64,000 nucleotides of DNA from HTCC5015 sp051747425 (GTDB lineage Bacteria; Pseudomonadota; Gammaproteobacteria; HTCC5015). The notes under the pieces are model-generated. The model was given only the letters and a program-made list of their open reading frames with translations, was not told the DNA's origin and ran no database searches. This document shows positions 33,787 to 41,690 of this stretch, piece after piece (position 1 is the stretch's first letter; each line of letters starts with the position of its first letter). The DNA lies in assembly GCA_051747425.1 (NCBI GenBank), contig JBNJGD010000001.1:124001-188000 (forward strand). The letters are read 5' to 3'. A program made the translations under genes and the position numbers.

Positions 33787-34970
33787 AGCAGGCTCTGCAT
33801 GGCCTCATCGAGGCCGCTGATGGTCAGCGGGTACATCTGCCCGTCCACCAATTGCTGAATAATCGAGATGGAGTGGGTGTAGTCCCAGGCCCCCTCTTCC
33901 ACCGGGTTCAGCCAAACCGCCTTTTTGAAGTGGCGGAGCAGTTTCTCCAACCACACGGAGCCGGCCACATCGTTCCAGTGCTCGACGCTGCCGCCGGGAT
34001 AGAGGATTTCGTAGGGACTCATGGAGGCATCGCCGACAAAAATCAGTTTGTAGTCCTCGCCAAAGGTATGCAGCACATCCTCGAGAGGAATACGCTCACT
34101 GTGGCGGCGATTGTTGTCCTTCCAAACCGTCTCGTAGACGCAGTTGTGAAAATAAAAGTGCTCGAGGTGCTTGAACTCGCTGCGGCAGGCCGAGAACAGC
34201 TCCTCGACCATGCGGATGTGATCGTCCATGGAGCCGCCGACATCCATAAACAGCAACACCTTCACGGCATTGTGGCGCTCGGGCACCATCTTCAAATCGA
34301 GGAGCCCGGCGTTGCGCGCGGTGGAGCGGATGGTGTCGTCCAGATCGAGCTGGTCGGCGGCGCCCTCCCGGGCAAAGCGGCGCAGACGCTTGAGCGCCAC
34401 CTTGATGTTGCGCGAACCCAGGGCGACATCGCCGTCAAAATTCTTGAACTCGCGGCGATCCCAAACCTTGGTAGCCCGGCGATGCCGCGACTCGTGCTGG
34501 CCTATGCGAACGCCCTCGGGGTTGTAGCCGTAGGCGCCAAAGGGCGAGGTGCCGGCGGTTCCGATCCATTTGTTACCGCCCTGGTGTCGCTCGTGCTGTT
34601 CCTTGAGCCGCTCCATCAGGGTTTTCATCAGTTCCTCAAAACCGCCGAGCGATTCAATTTGCTTGCGCTCCTCTTCGCTGAGGAACTTCTCCGCCAGCTT
34701 GGCCAGCCACTCATCGGGGATTTGCTTGTTGGCAATCAACTCCTCGATGGAAGTCAGCGACTCGACGCCCTCGAAGTAATCGGCAAAGGCGCGATCGAAC
34801 TTGTCGTACTCGGACTCATCCTTGATCAGAATCAGCCGGGCCAATTGATAAAACTCTTCGACACTGCAGAAAGCCAGACGCTGTTGCAGCGCCTCCAGCA
34901 GGTCAAGCAACTCGCGCAGGGAGGTCTTGACCTCATAGCGACGCAGGGTAAAAAAGAAATCCACAAGCAT
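33783..34970 (-). CDS. VWA-domain protein, CoxE-like partner of MoxR
   Basis: A 395-residue protein whose C-terminal half is a von Willebrand A domain. The MIDAS metal site is slightly altered: LLFMDVGGSMDDH in place of DxSGSM, with a later LIFVGDASMSPYE. The N-terminal 180 residues are helical and charged (EELMKTLMERLKEQHERHQGG), followed by the GTAGTSPFGAYGYNPEGVRIG motif of this family. VWA/CoxE proteins act with MoxR AAA ATPases as metal-insertion or assembly chaperones. Its likely MoxR partner is 2.6 kb upstream on the same strand, separated by genes for NO response. Confidence 0.88.
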   Translation of the reverse strand: MLVDFFFTLRRYEVKTSLRELLDLLEALQQRLAFCSVEEFYQLARLILIKDESEYDKFDRAFADYFEGVESLTSIEELIANKQIPDEWLAKLAEKFLSEEERKQIESLGGFEELMKTLMERLKEQHERHQGGNKWIGTAGTSPFGAYGYNPEGVRIGQHESRHRRATKVWDRREFKNFDGDVALGSRNIKVALKRLRRFAREGAADQLDLDDTIRSTARNAGLLDLKMVPERHNAVKVLLFMDVGGSMDDHIRMVEELFSACRSEFKHLEHFYFHNCVYETVWKDNNRRHSERIPLEDVLHTFGEDYKLIFVGDASMSPYEILYPGGSVEHWNDVAGSVWLEKLLRHFKKAVWLNPVEEGAWDYTHSISIIQQLVDGQMYPLTISGLDEAMQSLL

Positions 34971-35035
34971 GTTCCGAATTATACCTGAGGCACACTGCCC
35001 GGGCGATGGCGCCCCGCTATCGTGACCAAAGACAC

Positions 35036-35063
35036 TTGCTTTAAACGGCTGGCGCCGTATATT
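35036..35063 (+). promoter_or_regulatory. Predicted promoter of the membrane protein gene at 35072
   Basis: TTGCTT (35036-35041) and TATATT (35058-35063) are separated by 16 bases. The expected transcription start, about seven bases beyond the -10, falls at or just before ATG 35072, and there is no ribosome site. The message may be leaderless. Confidence 0.55.
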
Positions 35064-35071
35064 GCTGCGCC

Positions 35072-35680
35072 ATGATTTGGGAAAACCTGCTGCGCGTTGC
35101 CACGCCCATTGCCATACTCGTTCCGCTGTTCTACCCGCTCTACTGCTGGGGTGCAGGCAAGCGAATCAAAGTTGAGCCCTACCCGGTGGCGCTCTACATG
35201 AGCGTGACCTATCTGGCCATGGTGATCCTCGAAGCCGCCATCGGCTTCAGCCACACCGAAATCTTCGGCTGGCGCCTGTGGGAATACCGCATGAACCCCA
35301 ACCACCATGGCTATGGCACCTACCTCGGCGCTGTCATGTGGCCCTTCTACGGTCTGCACATCTATTGGTTCAAGCAGGTGATGGACAGCCGCTGGCCCAA
35401 CAAGCGCCACCCGCTGATCATCGGCCTTTTCACTTCCATTGAGGGTCCCGCCTTCGAGTTTTTCGGCAACGGCATCATCCTGATTCTCTACAGCCAATAC
35501 CTGTTTTACTACTTTCCGCCCGAGCTCAATCACCTGACGACCGTGCATGTCATGCCCCACTATTTTGTGGCCGGAGTCTGTCTGGGCTATCTCGTCAATG
35601 CCATTGAAAAGGCTCCCAGAACCTGGGGGCTGCCAATCTCCCTCTACGCACTGGGGTTGGGCGTGACTATTCTCGGTTGA
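35072..35680 (+). CDS. Unknown multi-spanning membrane protein
   Basis: A 202-residue membrane protein I do not recognise. About five to six hydrophobic segments are visible (IAILVPLFYPLYCWGAG; PVALYMSVTYLAMVILEAAIG; LGAVMWPFYGLHIYWF; GNGIILILYSQYLFYYFP; FVAGVCLGYLVNAIE; LPISLYALGLGVTIL). Loops carry several His residues (GFSHTE, NPNHHGYG, NHLTTVHVMPHY), so heme or metal binding is possible. It lies upstream of nnrS on the same strand, and the FNR-type box begins five bases after its stop. A link to NO or low-oxygen physiology is inference from position. Confidence 0.65.
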   Translation: MIWENLLRVATPIAILVPLFYPLYCWGAGKRIKVEPYPVALYMSVTYLAMVILEAAIGFSHTEIFGWRLWEYRMNPNHHGYGTYLGAVMWPFYGLHIYWFKQVMDSRWPNKRHPLIIGLFTSIEGPAFEFFGNGIILILYSQYLFYYFPPELNHLTTVHVMPHYFVAGVCLGYLVNAIEKAPRTWGLPISLYALGLGVTILG

Positions 35681-35685
35681 GCCTT

Positions 35686-35699
35686 TTGATTTGCATCAA
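35686..35699 (+). promoter_or_regulatory. FNR/DNR box upstream of nnrS
   Basis: TTGATTTGCATCAA matches the TTGAT-N4-ATCAA consensus at every fixed position. Its centre (35692.5) is 42 bases before the nnrS ATG. A class II activator site at -41.5 would place the transcription start at or next to that ATG. A TAAGCT at 35723-35728 is in the right place for a -10. The regulator gene next door has the matching recognition helix. Confidence 0.85.
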
Positions 35700-35734
35700 G
35701 GAGCGCAGTGGCCATTCGCCGCTAAGCTGGGCCC

Positions 35735-36919
35735 ATGAACCTGAGTGATCATCCAAGCCCGTCAAAGCCCGGCATCGCCATACTGAGCCTGGGCTTTCGC
35801 CCTTTCTTTTTCTCCGCCGCTCTGCTGGCAGCGATAAGTTTGCCCCTGTGGCTGTTAGCACTCTACGGCGGATTTGAATACACCCCGCCCATGGGCTGGT
35901 TTCGCTGGCACATTCACGAAATGCTGTTTGGCGTTATTATGGCGGTCATTGCCGGTTTCACCACCACCGCTGTCCCCAAGTGGACCGGCACCCGCCCCGT
36001 CAGTGGCTGGCCGCTGTTGCTCCTGTGGCTCACCTGGATGGCGGGGCGCGTAGCCGCATTGACTCTGGAGCGGCACGAACTGGCCGCTGTTGACCTGATT
36101 TTCATGGGCACGCTCCTGGCCGCGCTGGGCTTCCCCATCGTGCTCCGGCGCAATCGCCGCAACTACAAAATTCTGGCGATTCTGGCCCTGCTGGCAGGCG
36201 CTCAAACCCTGTTCCTGATAGCCGGTGAATGGTCCACCGGTGCCTATCGCCTCGCCGTCTGGCTGGTGGTTCTGCTGATCGCCGTGATTGGCGCCAGGAT
36301 TCTGCCGGGCTTTACCACCAACGGCCTCGGCCAGCACATCGGACAACCACTTATGCCACCGGCGCCCGGCCGGGTAGATCATCTGGCTGCGGTGGGTATC
36401 GCCGGAGTAGCCGTGCTCGATACGCTCAACGGTTATGCCCCCAGCAGCGCCGTCGCCGCCATCAACAGTGTTCTCGCCCTGCTCTCGGCCCTGCTCATCC
36501 TTCGCAACAGCCTCCACTGGCGGGGCGCCCAAACCCTGCGGGTTCCGTTGTTGTGGAGCCTTCACCTGGGTTATCTGTGGCTGGCGATCGGCCTGCTGCT
36601 TTTCAGCGCCAGTCAGTGGTTCAGCTTGCCCCGCTCACTGGTCATTCACGCGTTTACCGCTGGCGCCATGGGTACCATGGTACTGGCCATGATGACCCGG
36701 GTCTCCCGGGGGCACAGCGGTCGCACACTGACCGCCGGTAGACTGGAGGTGGCGATCTACGCGCTGGTGATATTGGGCAGTGCAGTCAGGATAATAGCCG
36801 GACTGACGGGCGAAGTGGCATTGATGGGACTGGCTGGCGGACTCTGGTCAGGGGCGTTTGCCCTGTTTGCCACGGGCTACGCCGCAATACTCTGGCGCCC
36901 GGCACGCCAGGGAGGCTAG
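35735..36919 (+). CDS. nnrS: NnrS family heme-copper membrane protein
   Basis: A 394-residue NnrS protein with about twelve membrane segments. Family signatures are the N-terminal LGFRPFFFSAALLA, the metal-binding WHIHEMLFGVIMAVIAGFTTTAVP segment, the TGTRPVSGWPLLLLWLTWMAGR loop, FTAGAMGTMVLAMMTRVSRGHSGR near the C-terminus. NnrS is known to relieve nitrosative stress in Vibrio and to be under NnrR/DNR or NsrR control elsewhere. Here a perfect FNR/DNR box precedes it. Its TAG stop overlaps the convergent regulator's stop in a shared CTAG. Confidence 0.95.
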   Translation: MNLSDHPSPSKPGIAILSLGFRPFFFSAALLAAISLPLWLLALYGGFEYTPPMGWFRWHIHEMLFGVIMAVIAGFTTTAVPKWTGTRPVSGWPLLLLWLTWMAGRVAALTLERHELAAVDLIFMGTLLAALGFPIVLRRNRRNYKILAILALLAGAQTLFLIAGEWSTGAYRLAVWLVVLLIAVIGARILPGFTTNGLGQHIGQPLMPPAPGRVDHLAAVGIAGVAVLDTLNGYAPSSAVAAINSVLALLSALLILRNSLHWRGAQTLRVPLLWSLHLGYLWLAIGLLLFSASQWFSLPRSLVIHAFTAGAMGTMVLAMMTRVSRGHSGRTLTAGRLEVAIYALVILGSAVRIIAGLTGEVALMGLAGGLWSGAFALFATGYAAILWRPARQGG

Positions 36920-37596
36920 CGCCCGACGAACGCCGCCAGGCGCTCGCGATCTTCGATGGTCACCCACTGTCCGCGGCTACTCACACCCTCCTCTCTAAGG
37001 CGGGCAAAAGCCCGCGACAGACTTTCGGGCTTCATTGCCAGACGCGCGGCGAGCAGGGTTTTGTCATACGGCAGGGCAAAGGACTGGCCGGGGGCTTTTC
37101 CACTGCCACTGTGTTCCAGCAGGAATCGCGCCAAGCGCTGGGCCGTGCTGTTCGACTGGATTTGCTCTCGCTCATTGACCATCTGGCGCAGGCGTTGGGA
37201 GAAGCGGCCGATAACGGCCAATGCTTTTTCGGGCTTGTTCAACAGCAGTGTCCGATAAGCCCGGGTCGGAATCCGCACAACGCGGCCTTCACAGGCGCCG
37301 ACGGCCGAGGCCGGATAGAAGCCGAGACCCAGTGCCGCAGGTTCGGCAAAACTCTCACCGGGGCCAACCGTATGAATAACGGTTTCCTCGCCCTCGGCCG
37401 TAGTCCGGTAGACCTTGACCCAGCCACTCACCACCCAGTAGAGATGCGTCGCCTCCTGTTCGCGCTCGAAGAGCGGTGTGTCGCGTTCAATATCCACCAC
37501 TTCACTGCTTTTGAGCAGTTCCTCCCGGTCCGCCTCATCTAGTCCGGAGAGCAGCGGCGATTGCTCGAGCACAGACCAGGCGGCGCGGCTGAGCAC
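36916..37596 (-). CDS. Crp/Fnr-family regulator, DNR/NnrR-like
   Basis: A 226-residue Crp/Fnr protein. The cyclic-nucleotide-type domain (residues about 15-130) lacks the N-terminal Cys cluster of FNR/Anr, so it does not bind an Fe-S cluster; DNR-type NO sensors also lack it. The HTH (KTLLAARLAMKPESLSRAFARL) keeps the E-x-x-S-R pattern that reads TTGAT half-sites. The GTG start overlaps the moxR stop (TAGTG), so it is translated with moxR. Its stop overlaps that of nnrS. I infer it activates nnrS in response to nitric oxide. Confidence 0.86.
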   Translation of the reverse strand: MLSRAAWSVLEQSPLLSGLDEADREELLKSSEVVDIERDTPLFEREQEATHLYWVVSGWVKVYRTTAEGEETVIHTVGPGESFAEPAALGLGFYPASAVGACEGRVVRIPTRAYRTLLLNKPEKALAVIGRFSQRLRQMVNEREQIQSNSTAQRLARFLLEHSGSGKAPGQSFALPYDKTLLAARLAMKPESLSRAFARLREEGVSSRGQWVTIEDRERLAAFVGR

Positions 37597-38438
37597 TAGC
37601 TGCCCCTGCGGTGCATAAACGCCAGGCGTTCAAACAGGTGAACATCCTGCTCGTTTTTCAGCAGAGCTCCGTGGAGGGCCGGAATCGCCGAGCGATTGTC
37701 GCGCCCCTGAAGCACATCGAGAGGGATGTCTTCAGCTGAAAGCAGTTTGAGCCAGTCGATCAACTCGGAGGTAGAGGGCTTTTTCTTGATGCCGGGGACA
37801 TCGCGAATTTCAAAAAAGATTTCCAGGGCCTCGCGCATCAGATCCTGCTTGATGTCCGGGTAGTGGACGGCAATGATCTGCTCCATGGTCTCGCGGTCGG
37901 GAAACTGGATGTAGTGAAAGAAACAGCGGCGCAGGAAGGCGTCGGGCAGCTCCTTCTCGTTGTTACTGGTAATAATGATGATCGGGCGATGTTTGGCCAC
38001 GATCGTTTCCTGGGTTTCGTAACAATAGAAGGACATCTTGTCCAACTCGGTGAGCAAATCATTGGGAAACTCGATATCGGCCTTGTCGACCTCGTCGATC
38101 AACAGCACCACCGGCACTTCGGACTCAAAAGCCTCCCACAGCTTGCCCTTGACGATGTAGTTGGAAATGTCGTGAACCCGCTCGTCGCCGAGCTGGGAGT
38201 CGCGCAGGCGCGAGACCGCATCGTACTCGTAGAGCCCCTGCTGGGCCTTGGTGGTGGACTTGATGTGCCACTGCAAAAAGGGCGCGCCGATGGATTCAGC
38301 CACCTGCTCGGCCAGCATGGTCTTGCCGGTACCTGGCTCGCCCTTGATCAACAGCGGGCGCTGCAGGGTGATCGCGGCGTTGACCGCCATGGTGAGATCG
38401 TCGGTGGAAACGTACTCTTTGGTGCCTTCAAACTTCAT
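37596..38438 (-). CDS. MoxR-family AAA+ ATPase
   Basis: A 280-residue MoxR ATPase. Walker A is GEPGTGKTML, Walker B VVLLIDEVDKAD, sensor 1 ITSNNEKELPDAFLRRC. The C-terminal lid (GIKKKPSTSELIDWLKLL) is typical. MoxR proteins work with VWA partners to insert cofactors or activate enzymes; the only VWA gene in view is at 33783-34970. I start it at ATG 38438 (KFEGTKEYVST). It begins nine bases after guaA and its stop overlaps the regulator start, so guaBA, moxR and the regulator may share a transcript. Confidence 0.95.
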   Translation of the reverse strand: MKFEGTKEYVSTDDLTMAVNAAITLQRPLLIKGEPGTGKTMLAEQVAESIGAPFLQWHIKSTTKAQQGLYEYDAVSRLRDSQLGDERVHDISNYIVKGKLWEAFESEVPVVLLIDEVDKADIEFPNDLLTELDKMSFYCYETQETIVAKHRPIIIITSNNEKELPDAFLRRCFFHYIQFPDRETMEQIIAVHYPDIKQDLMREALEIFFEIRDVPGIKKKPSTSELIDWLKLLSAEDIPLDVLQGRDNRSAIPALHGALLKNEQDVHLFERLAFMHRRGS

Positions 38439-38446
38439 ATATCGAT

Positions 38447-40024
38447 TTACTCCCACTCAATGGTCGCCGGCGGCTTGCCGCTGATGTCGTAGACCACGCG
38501 GCTGATGCCATCCACTTCGTTGATAATGCGCCGCGAGACTTCCTCGAGAAAGTCGTAGGACAGGTGCGCCCAGCGCGCGGTCATAAAATCGATGGTCTCC
38601 ACGGCCCGCAGAGCCACCACATAGTCATAGCGTCGACCGTCGCCCATCACACCCACGGATTTGACCGGCAGGAACACGGCAAAGGCCTGGGAGGTCTTGT
38701 CGTAGTAGTCCCAGCGGCGCAGCTCCTCAATAAAAATCGCGTCGGCCCGGCGCAGCAGGTCGGCGTAAGTCTTTTTGACCTCGCCCAGAATGCGTACGCC
38801 CAGGCCCGGACCCGGGAAGGGGTGGCGGTGAACCATGTCGGCGGGCAGGCCCAGCTCGACGCCGATGCGGCGCACCTCGTCCTTGAAGAGTTCGCGCAGG
38901 GGCTCCACCAGCTTGAGTTTCATGTGCTCGGGCAGGCCGCCGACATTGTGGTGCGACTTGATCACATGGGCCTTGCCCGACTTGCCACCGGCGGATTCGA
39001 TGACATCGGGATAGATCGTGCCCTGGGCCAGCCAGTCGGCATTGGTCAGTTTGGCCGCCTCTTCTTCGAAAATGTCGATGAAGAGATTGCCGATGATTTT
39101 GCGCTTTTTCTCCGGGTCGTCCTCACCGTTGAGGGCCGACAGGAAGCGGTCCTCGGCGTCGATGCGAATCACGCGAATGCCCATATTGGCGGCAAAGGTC
39201 GCCATTACCTGATCGCCCTCATTCAGGCGCAGCAAGCCGTTGTCGACGAACACGCAGGTCAACTGGTCGCCAATGGCCTTGTGCAGCATCGCCGCCACCA
39301 CCGAGGAGTCGACACCACCGGAGAGCCCCAGCACCACTTCGTCGCTGCCCACCTGCTGGCGAATGCGCTCGATCTGGTCGTCGATGATATTGGCGGAGGT
39401 CCACAGACGATCGAGGCCACAGATGTCGTAGACAAAGCGCTCGATAATGCGCTGGCCCTGATTGGTATGCGTCACCTCGGGATGGAACTGAAGGCCGTAA
39501 AAGCGGCGCGTTTCATCAGCCATGGCGGCGATCGGTGCACTGGCCGTACTGGCCGTTGTGGTAAACCCCGGGGGCACCTCGGTGACCTTGTCGCCGTGGC
39601 TCATCCAGACATCGAGCAAGCCAAAACCATCGGCGTCGACCTGATCCTCAATGCCTTCAAAAAGGCCACCTTCGCTGAGTCGACGAACTCTGGCATAGCC
39701 AAATTCGCGCTGCTCGGACCCTTCCACGCGACCGCCGAGCTGGGCGGCCATGGTCTGCATGCCGTAGCAAATACCCAGCACCGGCACACCCAGTTCAAAG
39801 ACAATGGCCGGCGCGTTGAGCGTCTCATCGGCGGTGACCGATTCGGGGCCACCGGAAAGAATCACACCATCGGGGGAAAAGGCCTCGATGGCATCGGCGT
39901 CGATATCGCAGGGGTGCAACTCGGAATAGATGCCGGCCTCGCGCACTCGCCGGGCAATCAACTGGGTGTACTGGGATCCAAAGTCGAGGATCAGGATTTT
40001 TTGCGAGTGGATATCGGCGCTCAT
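38447..40024 (-). CDS. guaA: GMP synthase (glutamine-hydrolysing)
   Basis: A 525-residue enzyme that aminates XMP to GMP. The N-terminal class I amidotransferase has VLGICYGMQTMA (Cys nucleophile) and FQFHPEVTHT-type His/Glu motif (LQFHPEVTHT). The ATP pyrophosphatase loop is LSGGVDSSVVAA, and the C-terminal dimer domain (RHPFPGPGLGVRILGE) is complete. ATG 40024 gives the usual length. It follows guaB by 51 bases, the standard guaBA operon. Confidence 0.99.
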   Translation of the reverse strand: MSADIHSQKILILDFGSQYTQLIARRVREAGIYSELHPCDIDADAIEAFSPDGVILSGGPESVTADETLNAPAIVFELGVPVLGICYGMQTMAAQLGGRVEGSEQREFGYARVRRLSEGGLFEGIEDQVDADGFGLLDVWMSHGDKVTEVPPGFTTTASTASAPIAAMADETRRFYGLQFHPEVTHTNQGQRIIERFVYDICGLDRLWTSANIIDDQIERIRQQVGSDEVVLGLSGGVDSSVVAAMLHKAIGDQLTCVFVDNGLLRLNEGDQVMATFAANMGIRVIRIDAEDRFLSALNGEDDPEKKRKIIGNLFIDIFEEEAAKLTNADWLAQGTIYPDVIESAGGKSGKAHVIKSHHNVGGLPEHMKLKLVEPLRELFKDEVRRIGVELGLPADMVHRHPFPGPGLGVRILGEVKKTYADLLRRADAIFIEELRRWDYYDKTSQAFAVFLPVKSVGVMGDGRRYDYVVALRAVETIDFMTARWAHLSYDFLEEVSRRIINEVDGISRVVYDISGKPPATIEWE

Positions 40025-40075
40025 GAAATATCTCGTTACGGTGCGTCGCGAACTGTGTCCGCGGCGCTTCAATGA

Positions 40076-41539
40076 TCAGGAAGGACGGTAATTCGGGGCT
40101 TCTTTGGTGATGGTGACATCGTGAACATGGCTCTCGGCCACGCCGGCGCCAGTCACCCGGATAAACTCGGGCTTGTTGCGCATCTCTTCCATGTCGGAAG
40201 CGCCGACATAGCCCATGGAGGAGCGCAAGCCCCCCATCAGTTGGTGAACGATAGCGGCGATGGGGCCCTTGTACGGCACCCGGCCCTCGATGCCCTCGGG
40301 GACCAGCTTGTCGGCATTGCCATCGTTATCATCCTGGAAGTAGCGATCGGAAGACCCTTTCTGCATGGCACTCAGTGAGCCCATGCCGCGATAGGACTTG
40401 TAGGAGCGACCCTGAAACAACTCCACTTCGCCGGGGGCCTCCTCGGTACCGGCGAACATGCTGCCCAGCATCACCGAGTGCGCGCCGGCGGCGATGGCCT
40501 TGGCGAAATCGCCTGAGTAGCGAATACCGCCATCGGCGATCAACGGCACACCGGACCCCTTGAGGGCTTCGGCCACATTGCTGACGGCCGTCACCTGGGG
40601 CACACCGACGCCGGCCACGATACGCGTGGTGCAAATGGAACCGGGGCCAATACCCACCTTGACAGCGTCGGCGCCGGCCTCCACCAGTGCTTTGGCCGCT
40701 GCGCCAGTGCCGATGTTTCCACCGATCACCTGGACATCGGGGTAGTGTTTCTTGACCCAGCTGACGCGGTCGAGCACGCCCTGAGAGTGTCCGTGGGCCG
40801 TATCCACCACGATGACATCTACGCCGGCGCTAGCCAGGGCTTCAACCCGCTCTTCCGTGCCTTCGCCAACGCCGACGGCGGCGCCCGCCAGCAGACGGCC
40901 CTCCCCGTCTTTGGCGGCGTTGGGATGGTCGGTGGATTTCTGGATGTCCTTGACCGTCACCATGCCGCGCAATTCAAAATCGTCATTGACCACGAGCAGT
41001 TTTTCGATGCGGTGGTGGTGCAGAAGCTTCTGGATTTCATCGAGGCTGGCGCCCTCTTTCACCGTGACCAGCCGATCTTCGGCGGTCATTACCGCACTCA
41101 CCGGCTGGTCGAGATTGGTTTCAAAGCGCAGGTCGCGGTGAGTGACAATGCCCACCAGGCGGTTGCCCTTAACCACCGGCAACCCGGAAATGCTGTGTTC
41201 GTCGGTTATCCGGTTCACATCACGGACGCTCATATCCGGCGTCACGGTCAGGGGGTCGGTAATCACGCCGGCTTCGTATTTTTTTACTTTGCGCACTTCA
41301 AGCGCCTGCTGCTCAATCGACATATTCTTGTGAATAATGCCGATGCCGCCTTCACAAGCCAGGGCGATTGCCAGCCGTCCCTCGGTCACCGTGTCCATGG
41401 CGGAGGACAGTATGGGCACATTGATGTGGAGTTCGCGCGTGAGTTGCGTTCTCAGATCGACATCTCGGGGCAGTACATTGGAGTGCGCGGGCAGCAGAAG
41501 AACATCGTCAAATGTCAGGGCTTCTTGTACGATTTTCAT
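40076..41539 (-). CDS. guaB: IMP dehydrogenase
   Basis: A 487-residue enzyme, first step of GMP synthesis. The catalytic Cys lies in KVGIGPGSICTTRIV, the flap in SYKSYRGMGSLSAM. Two CBS domains are inserted after the first barrel strands (about residues 95-205, VITDPLTVTPDMSVRDVN ... VSAVMTAEDRLVTVKE). It is divergent from xseA, and a stem-loop occupies its leader. Confidence 0.99.
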   Translation of the reverse strand: MKIVQEALTFDDVLLLPAHSNVLPRDVDLRTQLTRELHINVPILSSAMDTVTEGRLAIALACEGGIGIIHKNMSIEQQALEVRKVKKYEAGVITDPLTVTPDMSVRDVNRITDEHSISGLPVVKGNRLVGIVTHRDLRFETNLDQPVSAVMTAEDRLVTVKEGASLDEIQKLLHHHRIEKLLVVNDDFELRGMVTVKDIQKSTDHPNAAKDGEGRLLAGAAVGVGEGTEERVEALASAGVDVIVVDTAHGHSQGVLDRVSWVKKHYPDVQVIGGNIGTGAAAKALVEAGADAVKVGIGPGSICTTRIVAGVGVPQVTAVSNVAEALKGSGVPLIADGGIRYSGDFAKAIAAGAHSVMLGSMFAGTEEAPGEVELFQGRSYKSYRGMGSLSAMQKGSSDRYFQDDNDGNADKLVPEGIEGRVPYKGPIAAIVHQLMGGLRSSMGYVGASDMEEMRNKPEFIRVTGAGVAESHVHDVTITKEAPNYRPS

Positions 41540-41554
41540 AGAGGGGGCGTCTCC

Positions 41555-41606
41555 GGCGCAACCGGGCGGGTTGCGCCCGGGATTTGAAAATTGGGGCGCG
41601 ATTATA
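41555..41606 (-). promoter_or_regulatory. guaB promoter -10 and leader hairpin
   Basis: On the - strand a TATAAT (41601-41606) lies about 60 bases before guaB; the -35 is poor. The transcript leader contains a perfect 9-bp hairpin (GGCGCAACC / GGTTGCGCC, loop of five; 41555-41577) that ends directly before GGAG, the likely ribosome site. The hairpin could limit access to that site or stabilise the message. Confidence 0.5.
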
Positions 41607-41690
41607 CCGTTTTATAGGCGCGAGGCACAGAGGACAATCCGCACAAAAGTGGCTACACTCGCTCCGCCAGCCATCACCGGGCCCGATTCC

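Noticed and set aside
37596..38456. Longer moxR start (GTG 38456)
   Set aside because: It would overlap the guaA end and adds six residues not typical of the family; ATG 38438 fits the conserved KFEGT start.
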